Shown: positions 49,201 through 60,700 of the stretch, piece after piece
How the letters are laid out: every line of letters begins with the position of its first letter
How positions within the stretch are numbered: position 1 is the first letter of the stretch
NCBI RefSeq assembly: GCF_017569185.1
Contig: NZ_CP071869.1
Span: 310,001-374,000, forward strand
Source: Polaribacter cellanae
Lineage (GTDB): Bacteria; Bacteroidota; Bacteroidia; Flavobacteriales; Flavobacteriaceae
Direction: 5' to 3'
Length of the DNA: 64,000 bases
Program-made: the position numbers and the translations under genes
The notes under the pieces: generated by a model
Database searches by the model: none
Told to the model about the DNA's origin: nothing
Seen by the model: only the letters and a program-made list of their open reading frames with translations

Positions 49201-49960
49201 TGGTTGGGAAATTGTGTGTTTCTGCTTTTAATGAAATTACAGAATCGAAGTCTTTTGTTTGGTAAAAATCTGGTTTTTCTGCCGTTTTTGGGGCAAACTG
49301 TTCCACTTTTGGGCCTTTTATAAAAGCAACATTGTCTTTGTATGCAGAAACAATACTATTCGGATTTTCCTTCGAAGTTTCTTTAATCAATTTGAATAAT
49401 GATGTTGGCATTTCTTCGCCATCAATCACGAAAGTTCCGTTAAATATTTTATGACGGCAGTGTTCTGAGTTTACTTGGCTAAAACCAAATACTTCAGAAT
49501 CTGTTAATTTTCTTCCTATTTTTGTGGCAACACTTTCTAAATATGCGACTTCTTCATCACTTAAAGACAAGCCTTCTTGGTTGTTGTAAGCTGCAATGTC
49601 TTCAATTTTTAAAATAGCTTCTGGTTGTATGTCGATGGTAAACGAATCTTGATTCAAACCCTTAAATTTTTCTGAAATCATTGGGTCGAAATCCGTAAAA
49701 TCTTCTGAAACTGCTGTAAACTCTTCAATTCTAAGGATGTCTGAAATTCCCATATTTTGGGTAATTTCTACAGCATTTGTACTCCAAGGTGTAATCATAG
49801 CGGCTCTTGGGCCCACGAAAAAAGTATCTAAAGAAGTTTCTTCTATTTTTGGTTGATTGCCAAAAAGCCAAATTAATTTATCTATTGTTTTTTTAGCTAA
49901 TTTTTTTGTGGTTTCAACAGCGAATACTTTACTGTGTATGTTTCCGAAGAAATGAATCAT
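46271..49960 (-). CDS. purL: Phosphoribosylformylglycinamidine synthase (large, fused type)
   Basis: This enzyme makes FGAM from FGAR, glutamine and ATP in purine synthesis. It is the fused type: an N-terminal domain, two AIRS-like ATP-binding halves and a C-terminal glutaminase in one 1229-aa chain, slightly shorter than the gamma-proteobacterial form. Visible motifs include EIRDRLAGGKGSLPLAGTAV, QVNSEHCRHKIFNG near residue 155, GKDSLSMKQKYPDGE, and the glutaminase nucleophile in SIGICNGAQLWMEL with WISHGEGKFSLP. A -7 box TAAATTTG (minus strand, 49992-49999) precedes the ATG. It is monocistronic, with a terminator at its end. No PurQ is needed, since the glutaminase is fused. Confidence 0.96.
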   Translation of the reverse strand: MIHFFGNIHSKVFAVETTKKLAKKTIDKLIWLFGNQPKIEETSLDTFFVGPRAAMITPWSTNAVEITQNMGISDILRIEEFTAVSEDFTDFDPMISEKFKGLNQDSFTIDIQPEAILKIEDIAAYNNQEGLSLSDEEVAYLESVATKIGRKLTDSEVFGFSQVNSEHCRHKIFNGTFVIDGEEMPTSLFKLIKETSKENPNSIVSAYKDNVAFIKGPKVEQFAPKTAEKPDFYQTKDFDSVISLKAETHNFPTTVEPFNGAATGSGGEIRDRLAGGKGSLPLAGTAVYMTSYSRLEEDRYWEHKFKERNWLYQTPMDILIKASNGASDFGNKFGQPLITGSVLTFEHEENTASSEAKSRKLGYDKVIMQAGGIGYGKADQALKDTPKKGDKIVILGGENYRIGMGGAAVSSADTGEFASGIELNAVQRSNPEMQKRAANAVRGMVESEENFIVSIHDHGAGGHLNCLSELVEDTGGKIDVDKLPVGDPTLSAKEIIGNESQERMGLVIAEKHIDTLQKIAARERSPMYTVGNVTGNNRFTFESKTTGEKPMDLALEDMFGSSPKTVLTDKNVVRNYKNPRYKTKNLKIYLKQVLQLEAVACKDWLTNKVDRCVGGKVAKQQCVGPLQIPLNNVGVMALDYNGKEGIATTIGHSPISGLIHPEAGSRNSITEALTNIIWAPLKDNLKSVSLSANWMWPCKNEGEDARLYKAVKAISEFSIDLGINVPTGKDSLSMKQKYPDGEVISPGTVIISAAGNCTEITKVVEPVLQVDGGNIYYINISQDAYKLGGSSFNQTLNAIGNEAPDVTNPKYLKTVFNTIQKLIKDDKIVAGHDIASGGFITTLLEMCFADVNLGANFNLSELNEEDSIKLLFAENAGIVFQADASVEAILEEKGIAVFNIGTANNSGKVTIKNNEETFAFEVAEMRDVWYKTSYLLDQKQTANNLAQDRFDNYKKQPLQYTFPKKFTGKLPVISGKTNKSRPKAAIIREKGSNSEREMANAMYLAGFDVKDVHMTDLISGRETLEDIQFIGAVGGFSNSDVLGSAKGWAGAFKYNEKANTALQNFFKREDTLSIGICNGAQLWMELDLINPDHKVHGKLVHNNSKKHESSFTSVKIQENNSVMLSSLAGTELGVWISHGEGKFSLPEVEENYNIVAKYGYEGYPNNPNGSDFNTAMMTDKTGRHLVTMPHIERSTFQWNWANYPAGRKDEVSPWLEAFVNARKWVEENR

Positions 49961-49991
49961 TATTTTAGTTTTGATGAAAAATTGTAAGTCA

Positions 49992-49999
49992 CAAATTTA
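49992..49999 (-). promoter_or_regulatory. Candidate -7 box of purL
   Basis: The minus strand reads TAAATTTG, an exact match to TAnnTTTG, 32-39 bp before the purL ATG. A -33 TTTG is not evident. No purine riboswitch-like structure is seen in the short leader. Confidence 0.4.
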
Positions 50000-50030
50000 A
50001 TTCTTTGTATTTAATTTTAGGCATAAAAAA

Positions 50031-50049
50031 ACTCGCAATATTTGCGAGT
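50031..50049 (-). terminator. Rho-independent terminator after the nuclease operon
   Basis: Perfect 8-bp arms ACTCGCAA and TTGCGAGT have a 3-base loop, flanked by A-runs and T-runs on both sides, so it can act on both strands. It lies 25 bp past the stop of the 366-aa nuclease gene. Confidence 0.85.
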
Positions 50050-50073
50050 TTTTTAAGAAGGTTATTAACAAAA

Positions 50074-51174
50074 TTATTGAATGATAATTTTTTTCGATAA
50101 ACTTTTTGTGTCACTAGATATTTTTAAAATATAAAAACCTTTTTTTAGGTCTTTAATTCTTATTTTTTGATTTGCTATTGTTGGATTTGTAGTTTTATAA
50201 ATCGTAGCACCAATTACATTATATAAAACAATAGCATTTATTTTTAAATCGTTAGGAATTGTAATTGTTATTCTATTTATGGTACTTGGATTTGGGTATA
50301 TAGAAATATCTTCTAATAAAGATTCTTGTTTTATGGAAAGTACAGAACTCCAAATTTCGCTTACATATTCTGGATGATCTATAAAAGGATTTCTGTTTCC
50401 TTGAAATTTATAAGCTTCGTTATTTCTAACAATTTCTCTATTGCTTACAGGATCTTGTGTATGCCATTTGTATAATAATTGAATGTACCAATTTTCGTAA
50501 ACTTGATTGTTGGTTCCGTTTAAAGGGTTGTTTACAGAGGCATTGGGTGCATCCCAAGAATTGGAAGTAACTTCATCTTCGTAACGCGTTGCAAAATAAA
50601 GTAACATTCTTGCAATGTCTCCTTTGAATTCGTTTATAGGCTCAAAAACAGTACCTGAGTGATTACCAAAAGTATTTTGTCCAATTTTAGAACCGTTATT
50701 AGAGGTAAAAGTAGCAGAAGTTACTTCACCAAAAGGATAATTACTTCTTCGTCCATTTATGTAACCATCTGCAGGAACTACATGATGGATGTCTGTTCTC
50801 ATAGGCGTTCTTTTGTTAAAAAAACCTTGTGGGAAAATGTGTTCTCTATTATAACAATCGTTTTCCGAGTTATAATTTCCGCAATTTCTTTGCTTGTGAT
50901 TGTAGTTATATGCATCTGCACCAGATGGATTTTCTGAATACATGTCTAAAACGGTATTGTCTTTTTCGTAAAAAGAATCGTTGTCTGTTTTTACATAAGC
51001 ATCATATAGCGCTCCATATCCATTATCTATATGACCATTAGAAATAATACTTTTTAACTGTGTTTTTAGTGTGTAGCCACTTCCTGTTGCATTGCTATAA
51101 TATCCACTAGGAATTTGTGCAAAACCAAGAGAAATAGTTAAAAAGGTAATTAAAAAAAGTAATTTTTGTTTCAT
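50074..51174 (-). CDS. Secreted endonuclease I-family nuclease (366 aa)
   Basis: This extracellular nuclease has a signal peptide (LLFLITFLTISLGFAQ) and the beta-beta-alpha-Me nuclease core of the EndA/NucM family. The catalytic block is CYNREHIFPQGFF with DIHHVVPADGYINGRRSNYP, in which the His and the metal-binding Asn are recognisable. The nuclease ends near residue 275. The last 80 residues are a T9SS type A sorting domain (SIYPNPSTINRITITI ... SKKIIIQ). It overlaps the preceding 726-aa nuclease by one base (TAATG), so translation is coupled. It probably degrades DNA outside the cell for nutrients or biofilm remodelling. Confidence 0.92.
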   Translation of the reverse strand: MKQKLLFLITFLTISLGFAQIPSGYYSNATGSGYTLKTQLKSIISNGHIDNGYGALYDAYVKTDNDSFYEKDNTVLDMYSENPSGADAYNYNHKQRNCGNYNSENDCYNREHIFPQGFFNKRTPMRTDIHHVVPADGYINGRRSNYPFGEVTSATFTSNNGSKIGQNTFGNHSGTVFEPINEFKGDIARMLLYFATRYEDEVTSNSWDAPNASVNNPLNGTNNQVYENWYIQLLYKWHTQDPVSNREIVRNNEAYKFQGNRNPFIDHPEYVSEIWSSVLSIKQESLLEDISIYPNPSTINRITITIPNDLKINAIVLYNVIGATIYKTTNPTIANQKIRIKDLKKGFYILKISSDTKSLSKKIIIQ

Positions 51175-53354
51175 TATTTTTTGATGAATTTTGTAGCATA
51201 CAATTTATTATCTACTTCAAATTTAAGAATATATATTCCTTTTGATAAAAAACTGAGGTTAATTTTATTTGAAATCGTTTTAATGGTAGTTATTTTTTTA
51301 CCCAAAACGTTATAAATAGATAAACTTTCTATCTTATAATTTCCTGTCTTTTCTATATTTATAATATTTTCGACAGGATTTGGGTAAAAATGTAAATTTT
51401 CTAAATAGAAATTTTCTGTGCTTAAAACGTTATAATATTTCCCAAAATCGTCTGCTGTGTCTTTCGGAAAGATGTCCCACTCATTATTAAGATCAAAAGC
51501 AGTATTTGGTTGTGTAACACCACTTTTTCTTCTTAAAGTTTTATCTTTTCCAAAATTATTAGAAGTACCACCATTATAAGTACCTATAATATCTATTAAT
51601 ACATTATTTTTAAATAAACCAACAGGATCGTTACCATTAAAGTTAATTGGTTCACCAAAATTTGTATCTCCATCATGTACTCTAATAGAATCTGCAATAG
51701 AAATTAAATAGTCGCCTGCATCTCTAGCAAATTGAGATTTACTTGCAGTATGTTCTCCAGAAGCTTCATTAACAATTACAAAAACATCTTTAGATTTTAT
51801 TATTTTACCTGATAAAGAAATTTCCCCAGCCCATTCTGCACCATTTAAACCTCCATTGCTTTGTCTTTTTATGCTATATGCGCCTAAATCTATATCTACA
51901 TTTGTTAAGTTTACAATTTCCAATGCTTTGTTATTTGAAGAACCTTCTAAATATTCTGAGAAAAATAATTCGTTTGCAGTTGTTGTAACTCCATCTGTTG
52001 TAGTTGCATTTATTGGGGTTGACAATGCAGATTTATTACCAACAGCATCTTTTGCCAATACTTGTACTTTATACGTTGTAGATATTGCTAAGTTGGTAAC
52101 TGTAGAAGTTGTTGCTGTAGTAGTCTCTAGAAAAGCATCATTAATAAAAACATCGTAACCAGTTACAGCTGTATTGTCTGTACTTGCATTCCAAGTAATT
52201 TTAAAAGTATTCCCAGTTTCGTTGCCAATTACAATATTTGTTGGTATTGTTGGAGCTTCATTATCTACAAGAGTTCTCGTATTTACAGGAGTTGTTTTTG
52301 TGGATTTATTCTCTGCAATGTCTTTTGCCAAAATAGCAATTGTGTAAGAAGTATCAGAATTTAAACCTGTAATTGTCGTGTTTGTATTTGTTGTGTTTTT
52401 TCGTAAATTTCCGTCAACAAAAACATCGTAACTTGTTACAGCTGTATTGTCTGTTGCAGCATTCCAAGAAACGTCTACAGAAAAAGTAGTAACATTGTTT
52501 ACCACTACATTTGTTGGCATTGTTGGTGGTTGTGTATCGTTATTGGTGTAAATACCCCAAGTATCTTCTGCTTTTGCACCACCCCAAATTCTAGTTGCTA
52601 AAATTGGGTTGTCTATAAAAGGATTTCTGTTTCCTTGTGCGTTTTGATTGGATGTATTTTCGTGATATATATTTCGTTGCCTTTCGAAATCTGATACAGG
52701 ATCTTCTACATTCCACTGTAAAAATAAATCGATCATATCGTCTGGAGTAGCCAAGTTGTCTCCAAAACCAACATTCGTTGGTAAACATCGATTTCCATAT
52801 CTTACATATAAATACATAACCATTCTTGCGACATCTCCTTTCCATTCGTCTCCAGGATACCAGCCCGTGTTTGCTTGTGCTGCAGAATTTCCATTACCAG
52901 CAGTAAATTTTCTGTTATTTCTAGATGAATTTCTTTGTGCATCTGCAGGTCTTAAATGATGTGCATCTGATCCTGGACCTGAGGTTCCTAAATTAGGAAC
53001 TCCTAAAGATCGGGAAAAAACATGTTCTCTGTTCCATTCTCCTGGAGCGCCACCATTTTTGTCTATTTCGCGAACTCTATCATTTGTAACATCCGAATCT
53101 GTTCCATTTTCATAACCATAAATTAGCAATACTTGTGTATTGTTTTCTGGATTTACGTCAGTAATTTTACTAGCATCCCAAATTTGGTCGTAAAATAAAA
53201 ACTGCGTGTGGGTACTTATAATTTTAGTGGCTAATTCTTCTTTTAAAGAAATGCCAGTTAATTTTAAATTTACATCCGAATAATAACTTTCTTGAGAGAA
53301 AATTGAAGATGCAAATAATAGAAATGCAAAAAGAGGAATGATTTTACGAATCAT
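51174..53354 (-). CDS. Secreted endonuclease I-family nuclease with FnIII and LTD domains (726 aa)
   Basis: The signal peptide (MIRKIIPLFAFLLFASSIFS) leads to an endonuclease I domain with catalytic blocks GEWNREHVFSRSLG and SDAHHLRPADAQRNSSRNN. Two FnIII domains follow (about 285-370 and 375-460, with DNTAVTSYDVF and DNTAVTGYDVF). A lamin-tail domain (FFSEYLEGSSNNKALEIVNL) comes next, followed by a T9SS type A sorting domain (LHFYPNPVENIINIEKTG). This is the first gene of a two-gene operon. The FnIII and lamin-tail modules probably attach the enzyme to the surface or substrate. A paralog of the next gene, it carries more modules. Confidence 0.92.
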   Translation of the reverse strand: MIRKIIPLFAFLLFASSIFSQESYYSDVNLKLTGISLKEELATKIISTHTQFLFYDQIWDASKITDVNPENNTQVLLIYGYENGTDSDVTNDRVREIDKNGGAPGEWNREHVFSRSLGVPNLGTSGPGSDAHHLRPADAQRNSSRNNRKFTAGNGNSAAQANTGWYPGDEWKGDVARMVMYLYVRYGNRCLPTNVGFGDNLATPDDMIDLFLQWNVEDPVSDFERQRNIYHENTSNQNAQGNRNPFIDNPILATRIWGGAKAEDTWGIYTNNDTQPPTMPTNVVVNNVTTFSVDVSWNAATDNTAVTSYDVFVDGNLRKNTTNTNTTITGLNSDTSYTIAILAKDIAENKSTKTTPVNTRTLVDNEAPTIPTNIVIGNETGNTFKITWNASTDNTAVTGYDVFINDAFLETTTATTSTVTNLAISTTYKVQVLAKDAVGNKSALSTPINATTTDGVTTTANELFFSEYLEGSSNNKALEIVNLTNVDIDLGAYSIKRQSNGGLNGAEWAGEISLSGKIIKSKDVFVIVNEASGEHTASKSQFARDAGDYLISIADSIRVHDGDTNFGEPINFNGNDPVGLFKNNVLIDIIGTYNGGTSNNFGKDKTLRRKSGVTQPNTAFDLNNEWDIFPKDTADDFGKYYNVLSTENFYLENLHFYPNPVENIINIEKTGNYKIESLSIYNVLGKKITTIKTISNKINLSFLSKGIYILKFEVDNKLYATKFIKK

Positions 53355-53425
53355 AGTTTTGTATTATATTTTTTTAACATTTTCTTTTCAGCAATAAAAC
53401 TTTATAAGTAGCAATTTTTATAAAA

Positions 53426-54637
53426 TTATTTTTTTTCTAAGAGCGCCATGTAAAACCCGTCGAAACCAGATATGTGTGCGAACACTTTTTTATCTGAGAC
53501 AAAAGTAAACTCTTTTCCTGCTTCCGATGTTAAGAAAGTATTAACTTGATCTTGATTTTCTGAAGGTAGAATAGAACAAGTGGCATACACCATTTTTCCT
53601 CCTGGTTTTACCATTTTAGAGTATTGTTGCAAAACCTCTTGTTGTACTTTTTTAATATTGTTTATAAATTCTGGTTGTAATTTCCACTTAGAATCTGGGT
53701 TTCTACGAATAACGCCTAAACCAGAACAAGGTGCGTCTATTAAAACTCTGTGTGCTTTGCCATATAATTTTTTAATAGGTTTTGTAGAATCTATCACACG
53801 CATATCTATATTATGTGCTTTGTTTCTCTTGGCTCTAACTTTTAATTTACGAAGCTTACTCTCGTAAATATCCATCGCAATTATTTGTCCTTTATTTTCC
53901 ATTAATGCTGATAAATGCAAGGTTTTACCACCAGCACCTGCACAAGTATCAACCACTTTCATACCTGGTTTTACGTCTAAATACGCAGCCACTAATTGAG
54001 AAGAAGCATCTTGTACCTCGAAAAAACCATTGTGGAAAGCTTCTGTTTTAAAAACATTCGCTCTTTCTGGAAGTAACAAAGCATCTGGATGGTTTGGCAC
54101 AAATTCTGTAATTACATTTTCTGCATGTAATTTCTTTTGAAGAATTTCTTTAGAAATATTTAAGGTATTTGTTCTTAAGATTACTTTTGCTTGTTCGTTT
54201 AAAGCTTTAATTTCTTTTGTCCAAACTTTTTCGCCCAATTCTGTAACACAAAGTTCGTCCATCCAATCTGGAATGGATTCTCTATATTTTCTTGTTTTAG
54301 ACAATTCCGCAAAACGCCCTTTAATTCTTCTTTCTGGTACATTACCAATTTGGTTCCAATCTGGTAGTGCAATTCCTCTTAAAATACACCATACAGAAAA
54401 TAAACGCCAAATATTATCTCTATCGTAAGGTAATTTTACTTCTGCAATTTCTGCGTATAAACGATTCCAACGAACAATGTCGTAAATGGTTTCTGCAACA
54501 AATTTACGGTCTCTTGCTCCCCAACGTTTGTCTCTTTTTAAGGCTTTTTCTACAGCTTTGTCTGCATAAACTCCTTCGTTAAATATGTCTCTAATACTGT
54601 CGATAACAGCAAATGTTAAATTTCTATGTAATCTCAT
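53426..54637 (-). CDS. RsmB/NOP-family RNA (cytosine-5) methyltransferase
   Basis: This SAM-dependent enzyme methylates cytosine in rRNA. The 403-aa protein has an N-terminal NusB-like helical part (about 1-140) and a Rossmann methyltransferase core: motif I VDTCAGAGGKTLHLSA at about 215, motif IV DAPCSGLGVIRRNPDSKW at about 300, and the catalytic-Cys motif VI ATCSILPSENQDQV at about 345. The Cys in PCSG and that in TCS are the two catalytic cysteines of the family. The target cytosine cannot be assigned safely from sequence. It is preceded by no close gene on the same strand and is probably monocistronic. Confidence 0.92.
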   Translation of the reverse strand: MRLHRNLTFAVIDSIRDIFNEGVYADKAVEKALKRDKRWGARDRKFVAETIYDIVRWNRLYAEIAEVKLPYDRDNIWRLFSVWCILRGIALPDWNQIGNVPERRIKGRFAELSKTRKYRESIPDWMDELCVTELGEKVWTKEIKALNEQAKVILRTNTLNISKEILQKKLHAENVITEFVPNHPDALLLPERANVFKTEAFHNGFFEVQDASSQLVAAYLDVKPGMKVVDTCAGAGGKTLHLSALMENKGQIIAMDIYESKLRKLKVRAKRNKAHNIDMRVIDSTKPIKKLYGKAHRVLIDAPCSGLGVIRRNPDSKWKLQPEFINNIKKVQQEVLQQYSKMVKPGGKMVYATCSILPSENQDQVNTFLTSEAGKEFTFVSDKKVFAHISGFDGFYMALLEKK

Positions 54638-54731
54638 TTTTCAATTATAAATCGAATGCAAAGATACGAGAAATAAAAGGTATTTTGGGTGTTGCTTTTA
54701 GATATCTATTACTGCATTTTTTACATAGAAA

Positions 54732-54763
54732 AAAGCCTTAAAACTTTTAAGTTTTAAGGCTTT
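54732..54763 (-). terminator. Rho-independent terminator after the 2175-aa gene
   Basis: Arms AAAGCCTTAAAAC and GTTTTAAGGCTTT form a perfect 13-bp stem with a 6-base loop, followed on the minus strand by TTTCTATG. It lies 22 bp past the stop of the giant gene and before the methyltransferase gene. Confidence 0.85.
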
Positions 54764-54784
54764 TTATCAATTTTATAATTCTCG

Positions 54785-57700
54785 TTATTTTTTTACAAGA
54801 AATACTTTTTTACTAACTAAACCTTTATCTGTTTGAATATTTACAATATAAATAGCTTCAGATAAATTTTTAACTTTTAATCTGTTTTCAAATGAAGTTT
54901 TAAATGTGTTCCACGAAGCAACTTTTTGACCTAATAAATTAAATAATATTGCTTTACGAATCTGTAAATTGGCATTATTTTGAAGTACCAACTCCTTATT
55001 ATCATTATCTAAAAAGAGGGTAAATTCTTTACTTAATGGAGTGTTAACATCATTTGTACTTAATACATTTTCTTGTTTAAATGTTATAAAGAATCTTCCT
55101 GAATAGGTTCCTTTTTTTAATTGTAAAGCAATTTCATTATTATTAGATAAAGAATAGGTTTTGTTTTCTAATTTATCTTTTAAAAAGATTTCTCTTTTTA
55201 TTCCAAAAGAGTCATCTATCTTTAGAATGTTCGTTCCATCGTAGTTCATTACAATTTCAAAAGGTATTTCTAAATCATTAGAAATATTTTGAATACCAGC
55301 GATTACGTATTTATTACTATTATCTGGAAATTTCCAATAAATGTCTGTTTCGTTTAAATCGTAAATAGGACTGTCGTAACCTTTATCGAAATTAAAGGTA
55401 TTATTTTGGCTGAAAGAGACACCAATTTGCCTATGTAAACTTTCTCCATCACTATTTACAAAGTCCATACCTAATTTTATTAAAGGAAGTTTGTTAAAAT
55501 CTCCATTATCGTTTGAGGTTTTGTTCGCTTTTTTAGCAGATTTAAAGAATACAGCATTTCCTGAGGCTTCTGTTACAAATTGTCTTTGACTGTTGTTAAA
55601 TACAATTGGACCACCATTAGAATCTCCACCAATAAAGAAACCTTGACCAATTGGTACGTAAGTTCCAGGAGTTTTATAAACAGAAGCATCTGTACCAGAG
55701 GAAGGTGCACAAGAAATATCTCCATCATCATCACTAATAATAATATTATCTAGAGAAAATTGGTTTGCATTAAGTGCTTCTAAACGAATTGTGGCTCCAA
55801 AAATAATACAGTGATTTATTGTAAATGTTGTATAATTTGAACTTGCTGGTAAATTGTATGTATTTATAACATTGCCATTCACACGTAATTCTATAGATTT
55901 ACCAGAAGGTGCTACATACGTTAAATCTAACTTATCTGTTGCTCTGGTAATGGTTTTAAACTCTATATAGCTACTGTTGTTATTTAAAGTTACAACATTA
56001 TTTGAATTACCAGCAATTGTGGTTCCGTTAGTATCTGCATTTTCTGCTTCTATGGTAATGTTATAAGCGCCAACAGCGGGTTTTCTAACGTTAGTAACAC
56101 CCATAGAAAGGTTTAAAGTTGCATAACCACCAATATAACCAGCATAACGATGCCCGTCAATAGCTTCTGCTGTACTTTCTTCTCCTACATGTTGCCAGAA
56201 GTACAAACTTCCATCAATTGAGTTTAAATTATCTTTTATAAATTTTAAACCGTTTAATGAAGAGGGGAAGGGGTTTCCTAATAAATAAGATTCGTTAGCA
56301 CCAACAGAGGTTGTATATTCACCATCATTAGGATTACCAACATATGTATAGTTTTGTGCAACACCAGGCCCTTTAAAAATGAAACCATCTGTAGGTGCAA
56401 TTGTTCCATTTTTAGCTTTTTTAACCCAACTAGCTCTTGTTCCATTTGAACTTGCGAAAGTATAAATCCATCTATCTGCAATATTTATTGGGGTTCCAAC
56501 ACTACCATCGAAGCCACCTACAAAATTTATATTTCTAGCAATATTAGAAGTGCCTTGTCCAACAACACCTGTATGTGTAACTGGGTTTGTACCATCTTTA
56601 AAAACACTTTCTACACTATAAGTAGAATTACCTAAAGTAGTTACTGGAGAACTCATATAATTATATCTGTAGATACTTGCTAAATCCGAATTTTGCTCAA
56701 CATATAATTTTCCATTCCCAGTAATATCGGCTACACCAGTATGTGATTGTACCAATTGACTATTCCCAATCAAACGAATTTCTGCATTGTTTGCAATGTT
56801 AACATTGTTCGTTACAATTAAAGGTTGATTGTCTAATGATAATATATTAGCGCCTAAAACCTCTAATTTACGAGCACTTAATCTTACATTTTCGTGTTTG
56901 TAATTCCCATTTACAGAAACATATCTAGATCTATCAGGAAAACCATTGTTCCAGCTTGTTCCATTGTAAATCGTTTTTTCTATTCTGTGTAATCCTAATA
57001 ATGTGTTTGCATTTGTATTAGAACTCGCAATTTCTGAAATTAAAGGATCGTGAGGATGTCTTTCTGCAGCTGTACCTGTTAAAAAAGTGTATGGGCTTAA
57101 AGCATCGTCTATAAAAACTACCCATTCGTTAGGTGTATAATTGGGGTTTGTTGTTAGGGTTTCGTCTATTCTAACAAATGAGGTTTTATTAGGAAAGTTT
57201 CGAATAACATCATATCTATCTGCCCAAGATGTTTTTAGTATGCTAGGAGAGAGCGTTATAATGTCGTTACCATCTTTTATATCTGTTATAATATTATTAT
57301 TTATAACTGTAGCATCACCATCTATATTTGTAATAATGTTGTTTGAGTTTTTAAATAAAACAGATTTTTTTGGAGCTAATATGGTTGGGATAGTAAATGT
57401 AACATCTGGAATTACATCTGTTAAGTCTCCTGTTTTATCTTTATACATTTGAACTTTAATCAAATTCGCATCAATAGGATTTGTGGAACTTATATTTGTA
57501 ATTTCTATCCATTTTTCTGTGCCAAATTGATATACTTGTGTAATCATTGGTGTTCCTTGTGGGCCTCTTATATCTCTATAATCTAAATCTCCAAAAGGAC
57601 TATTTACATCATTATCTGCATCTCCTAAATTAGCTGGAGCAGGAGGGTTGTGATTGTCGTTTACAGTAAAACCTGTAATGCTGGTGTCGTCATTATCATC

Positions 57701-60700
57701 AAAATTATTGTCTAAACCATCGTTGTCTGTATCTGTTCCAGATAAAATATTTGGAACACCAACCCCGTTTTCTGTAATGTCTAAATTACCATCATTATCT
57801 GTATCTGTGTCTATGTAATCTGGTGTATCTACACCATCTGTGTTTTCGGGATTTAAACCTATAAAACCTCCTGTTTCATAATTATCATCTACTCCATTAT
57901 TGTTTGCGTCTGTTATAGCTGTACCAATACCACTAGGAGCTATATAACCTTTTGTAGGTTGTCCTTCTATATTGTCTGGAATTCCATCATCGTCTGCATC
58001 TATATCTAAATGATTTGGCAGCAGGTCTGTATCTGCATTTCTTGGGGTAGTTCCTGTACTAGCAGAACTAGGAATACCGTTAGTAGAAGTAGTTGTACCT
58101 ACTGTACCATCTGCTTTACCATCTCTATTAGTATCTGTGCCACCAGATTCGATAACGTCTGGGATACCATCATTATCTGAGTCTAAGTCTAGATGATCTG
58201 AAATGCCATCTCCATCTGTATCTTTAAAAGCACATGTAGAGAAAGTACCTCCAGGTAATACAAGCATTTCCCTAATTGATCGTCCAAAATTTGTTCTGTT
58301 GGCAATGTTGTAAAAGACTAATCTTTTTGCATTTTTTAAATTTCCTAAATTAAAATCGTAAATGTTGTTGGAATCTCCTGACGCTCCAAAATCGAAAGCA
58401 CCACTCGAATAAATTTCATTATTATCAATATCAAAAACTTTAATGCCTGTTATAGATCTCCACCCTTCGTTATTTCCAATTCCTCCTGCATCATTATAAA
58501 ACTTTAAATTAGTATTTATATTGCTGTAAATTTCTTTAAAAGTAAACACTGCAGAATCTAATACTTGTGCATTAAAACTATAATCTGTTTCTGCATCACC
58601 TCCAATATTACCATCAATGGCACTGGTGTATGGATAATTGGGTTGGCTGGCTACACTTGCTCCGTTTTTGAAATATTCTAAACTACTAAATGTTGGGTTA
58701 CTACCAGTATATGGAGCAATACATGTGGTTTCTGCGCTGTCTAAAATACCATCATTATCATCGTCTAAATCATTTTTATCTGCTATACCATCATTATCTG
58801 AGTCTAATCCAGAAACGTCTCTATAATCTATATTTCCACCAGTACTAATATCATTATCTGTATCTAAATAAGCATCTACAATATCTGCAGTATTTGTTAT
58901 TATGTCTCCAGCACCAACACCATCATTAACAGTTGTTCCTAATACAGTAGAATCGTCATTGTTATCAAATTTATCATCTAAACCGTCTCCATCTGTATCT
59001 GCATTTTGCAATGAATTTGAGTCTCCGTTTTCATTAATATCTGTTATTGAATCATTGTCAGAATCAGAATCTATATAATCTGGGTTATCTTGATTGTCTG
59101 TATTAACTGGAGTGAGTCCTATATTGGTTCCAATTTCGTAATTATCATCTACACCATTTTGATTTATGTCTGTAATACCATTAGCTTTACCACTTGGTGC
59201 CACATAACCACTTGTAGTTTGTGCTTCTATATTGTCTGGAATACCATCATTATCTGCATCTATATCTAAATAATCTGGTATAGTATCTGTATCTTCGTTT
59301 CTTGGGGTAGTTCCTGTATTTGCAGAGCTTGGAATACCTTTAGTTGTAGAGGTTGTACCTACGACACCATCTGCTCTACCATCTTTATTGGCATCTGTTC
59401 CACCAGCTTCTATTACGTCTGGAATACCATCGTTATCTGAGTCTAAATCTAAATGATCTGCAATACCATCGCCATCTGTATCTCTTATAACATTTCCATT
59501 TTGTTCTACTGTATCTAAAATACCATCATTATCATCATCTAAGTCATCTCCATCTACTATACCATCATTATCTGAGTCGACACCTGGTATATCTCTGTAA
59601 TCTACATCTCCACCAGTTGTAACATCTGCATCAGAATCCGTAAAATTGTCTGTTTGTGTATTATCAAATGAACCATTAGGATCTGAATAATCGTCTGCAG
59701 ATTCTAAGGTATTTAATAACCCATTAGTACCTACAGCTCCTGTAACTTTACCTCCTAAGTTTGCTGGTGGTGTTGCAGAAGATTCTATAATATCAAAAGT
59801 AGTGTCATTATCGGAATCTAAATCTAAATAATCTGGATTGTCTGTATTGTCTGTGTTTTTTGGAGTAATTCCAAGAGAACCCACTCCTGTAGAACCTCCT
59901 GTAGGAGTAGTGTCATAGGCATTGTCTAAACCATCTTTGTCTGAGTCTAAACCAGTTGGTGCTATATAGTTATTTGTAGATTGCGCTTCTATATTGTCTG
60001 GAATACCATCATTATCGGAATCTAAATCTAAATAATCTGGTATTGTATCTCCATCTGTATCTCTAGAATTTACACAATTTATTTCTACTGTATATTCTAA
60101 AGCAAAATTACCTGCACAAAAATTACCAACACCAATATCAGTTGTTGCTTGTATGGTAATACTCGGAACACCACCTATATCAAATACAGTTAATGTTCTA
60201 TTAACAAAAGGAGATACAGCATCTAAATTAGTACTACATTGACCATTAGGTACTTGTAGGTTAGTATTTGTAACAGCATCTGGTCTACCTGCATTAAAAC
60301 TTAAGCTAAAATTTTCATTAGGGTCGCCACCATCTATATCTCCTCTTGCACGAACATTACTAACGGTAACTAAATCTCCAGCAGAAAGCCCTAAAGAAGA
60401 TACGTCTATATTTTGTACAGCACCAGTAGAACCTCCAGCATTATTTATTCTACTAGGTTGCGTTGTTAGAGCAACACCTGGACAAGCTCCTTCTGTAATA
60501 TCTAAAATACCATCATTGTCGTTATCTATATCTACATTATCTGGTACACCATCGTTGTCTCCGTCTACAAAATCTTTACAAAATGTTAATCCTGAAATAC
60601 CAGAACCATGAAAAGCACCTAAAGTACAACTATTGCAATCTTGCCAAAGTATTGTAATAGATTTTATTTTATCTATGTCAGAAAAATTAATACCTATATT

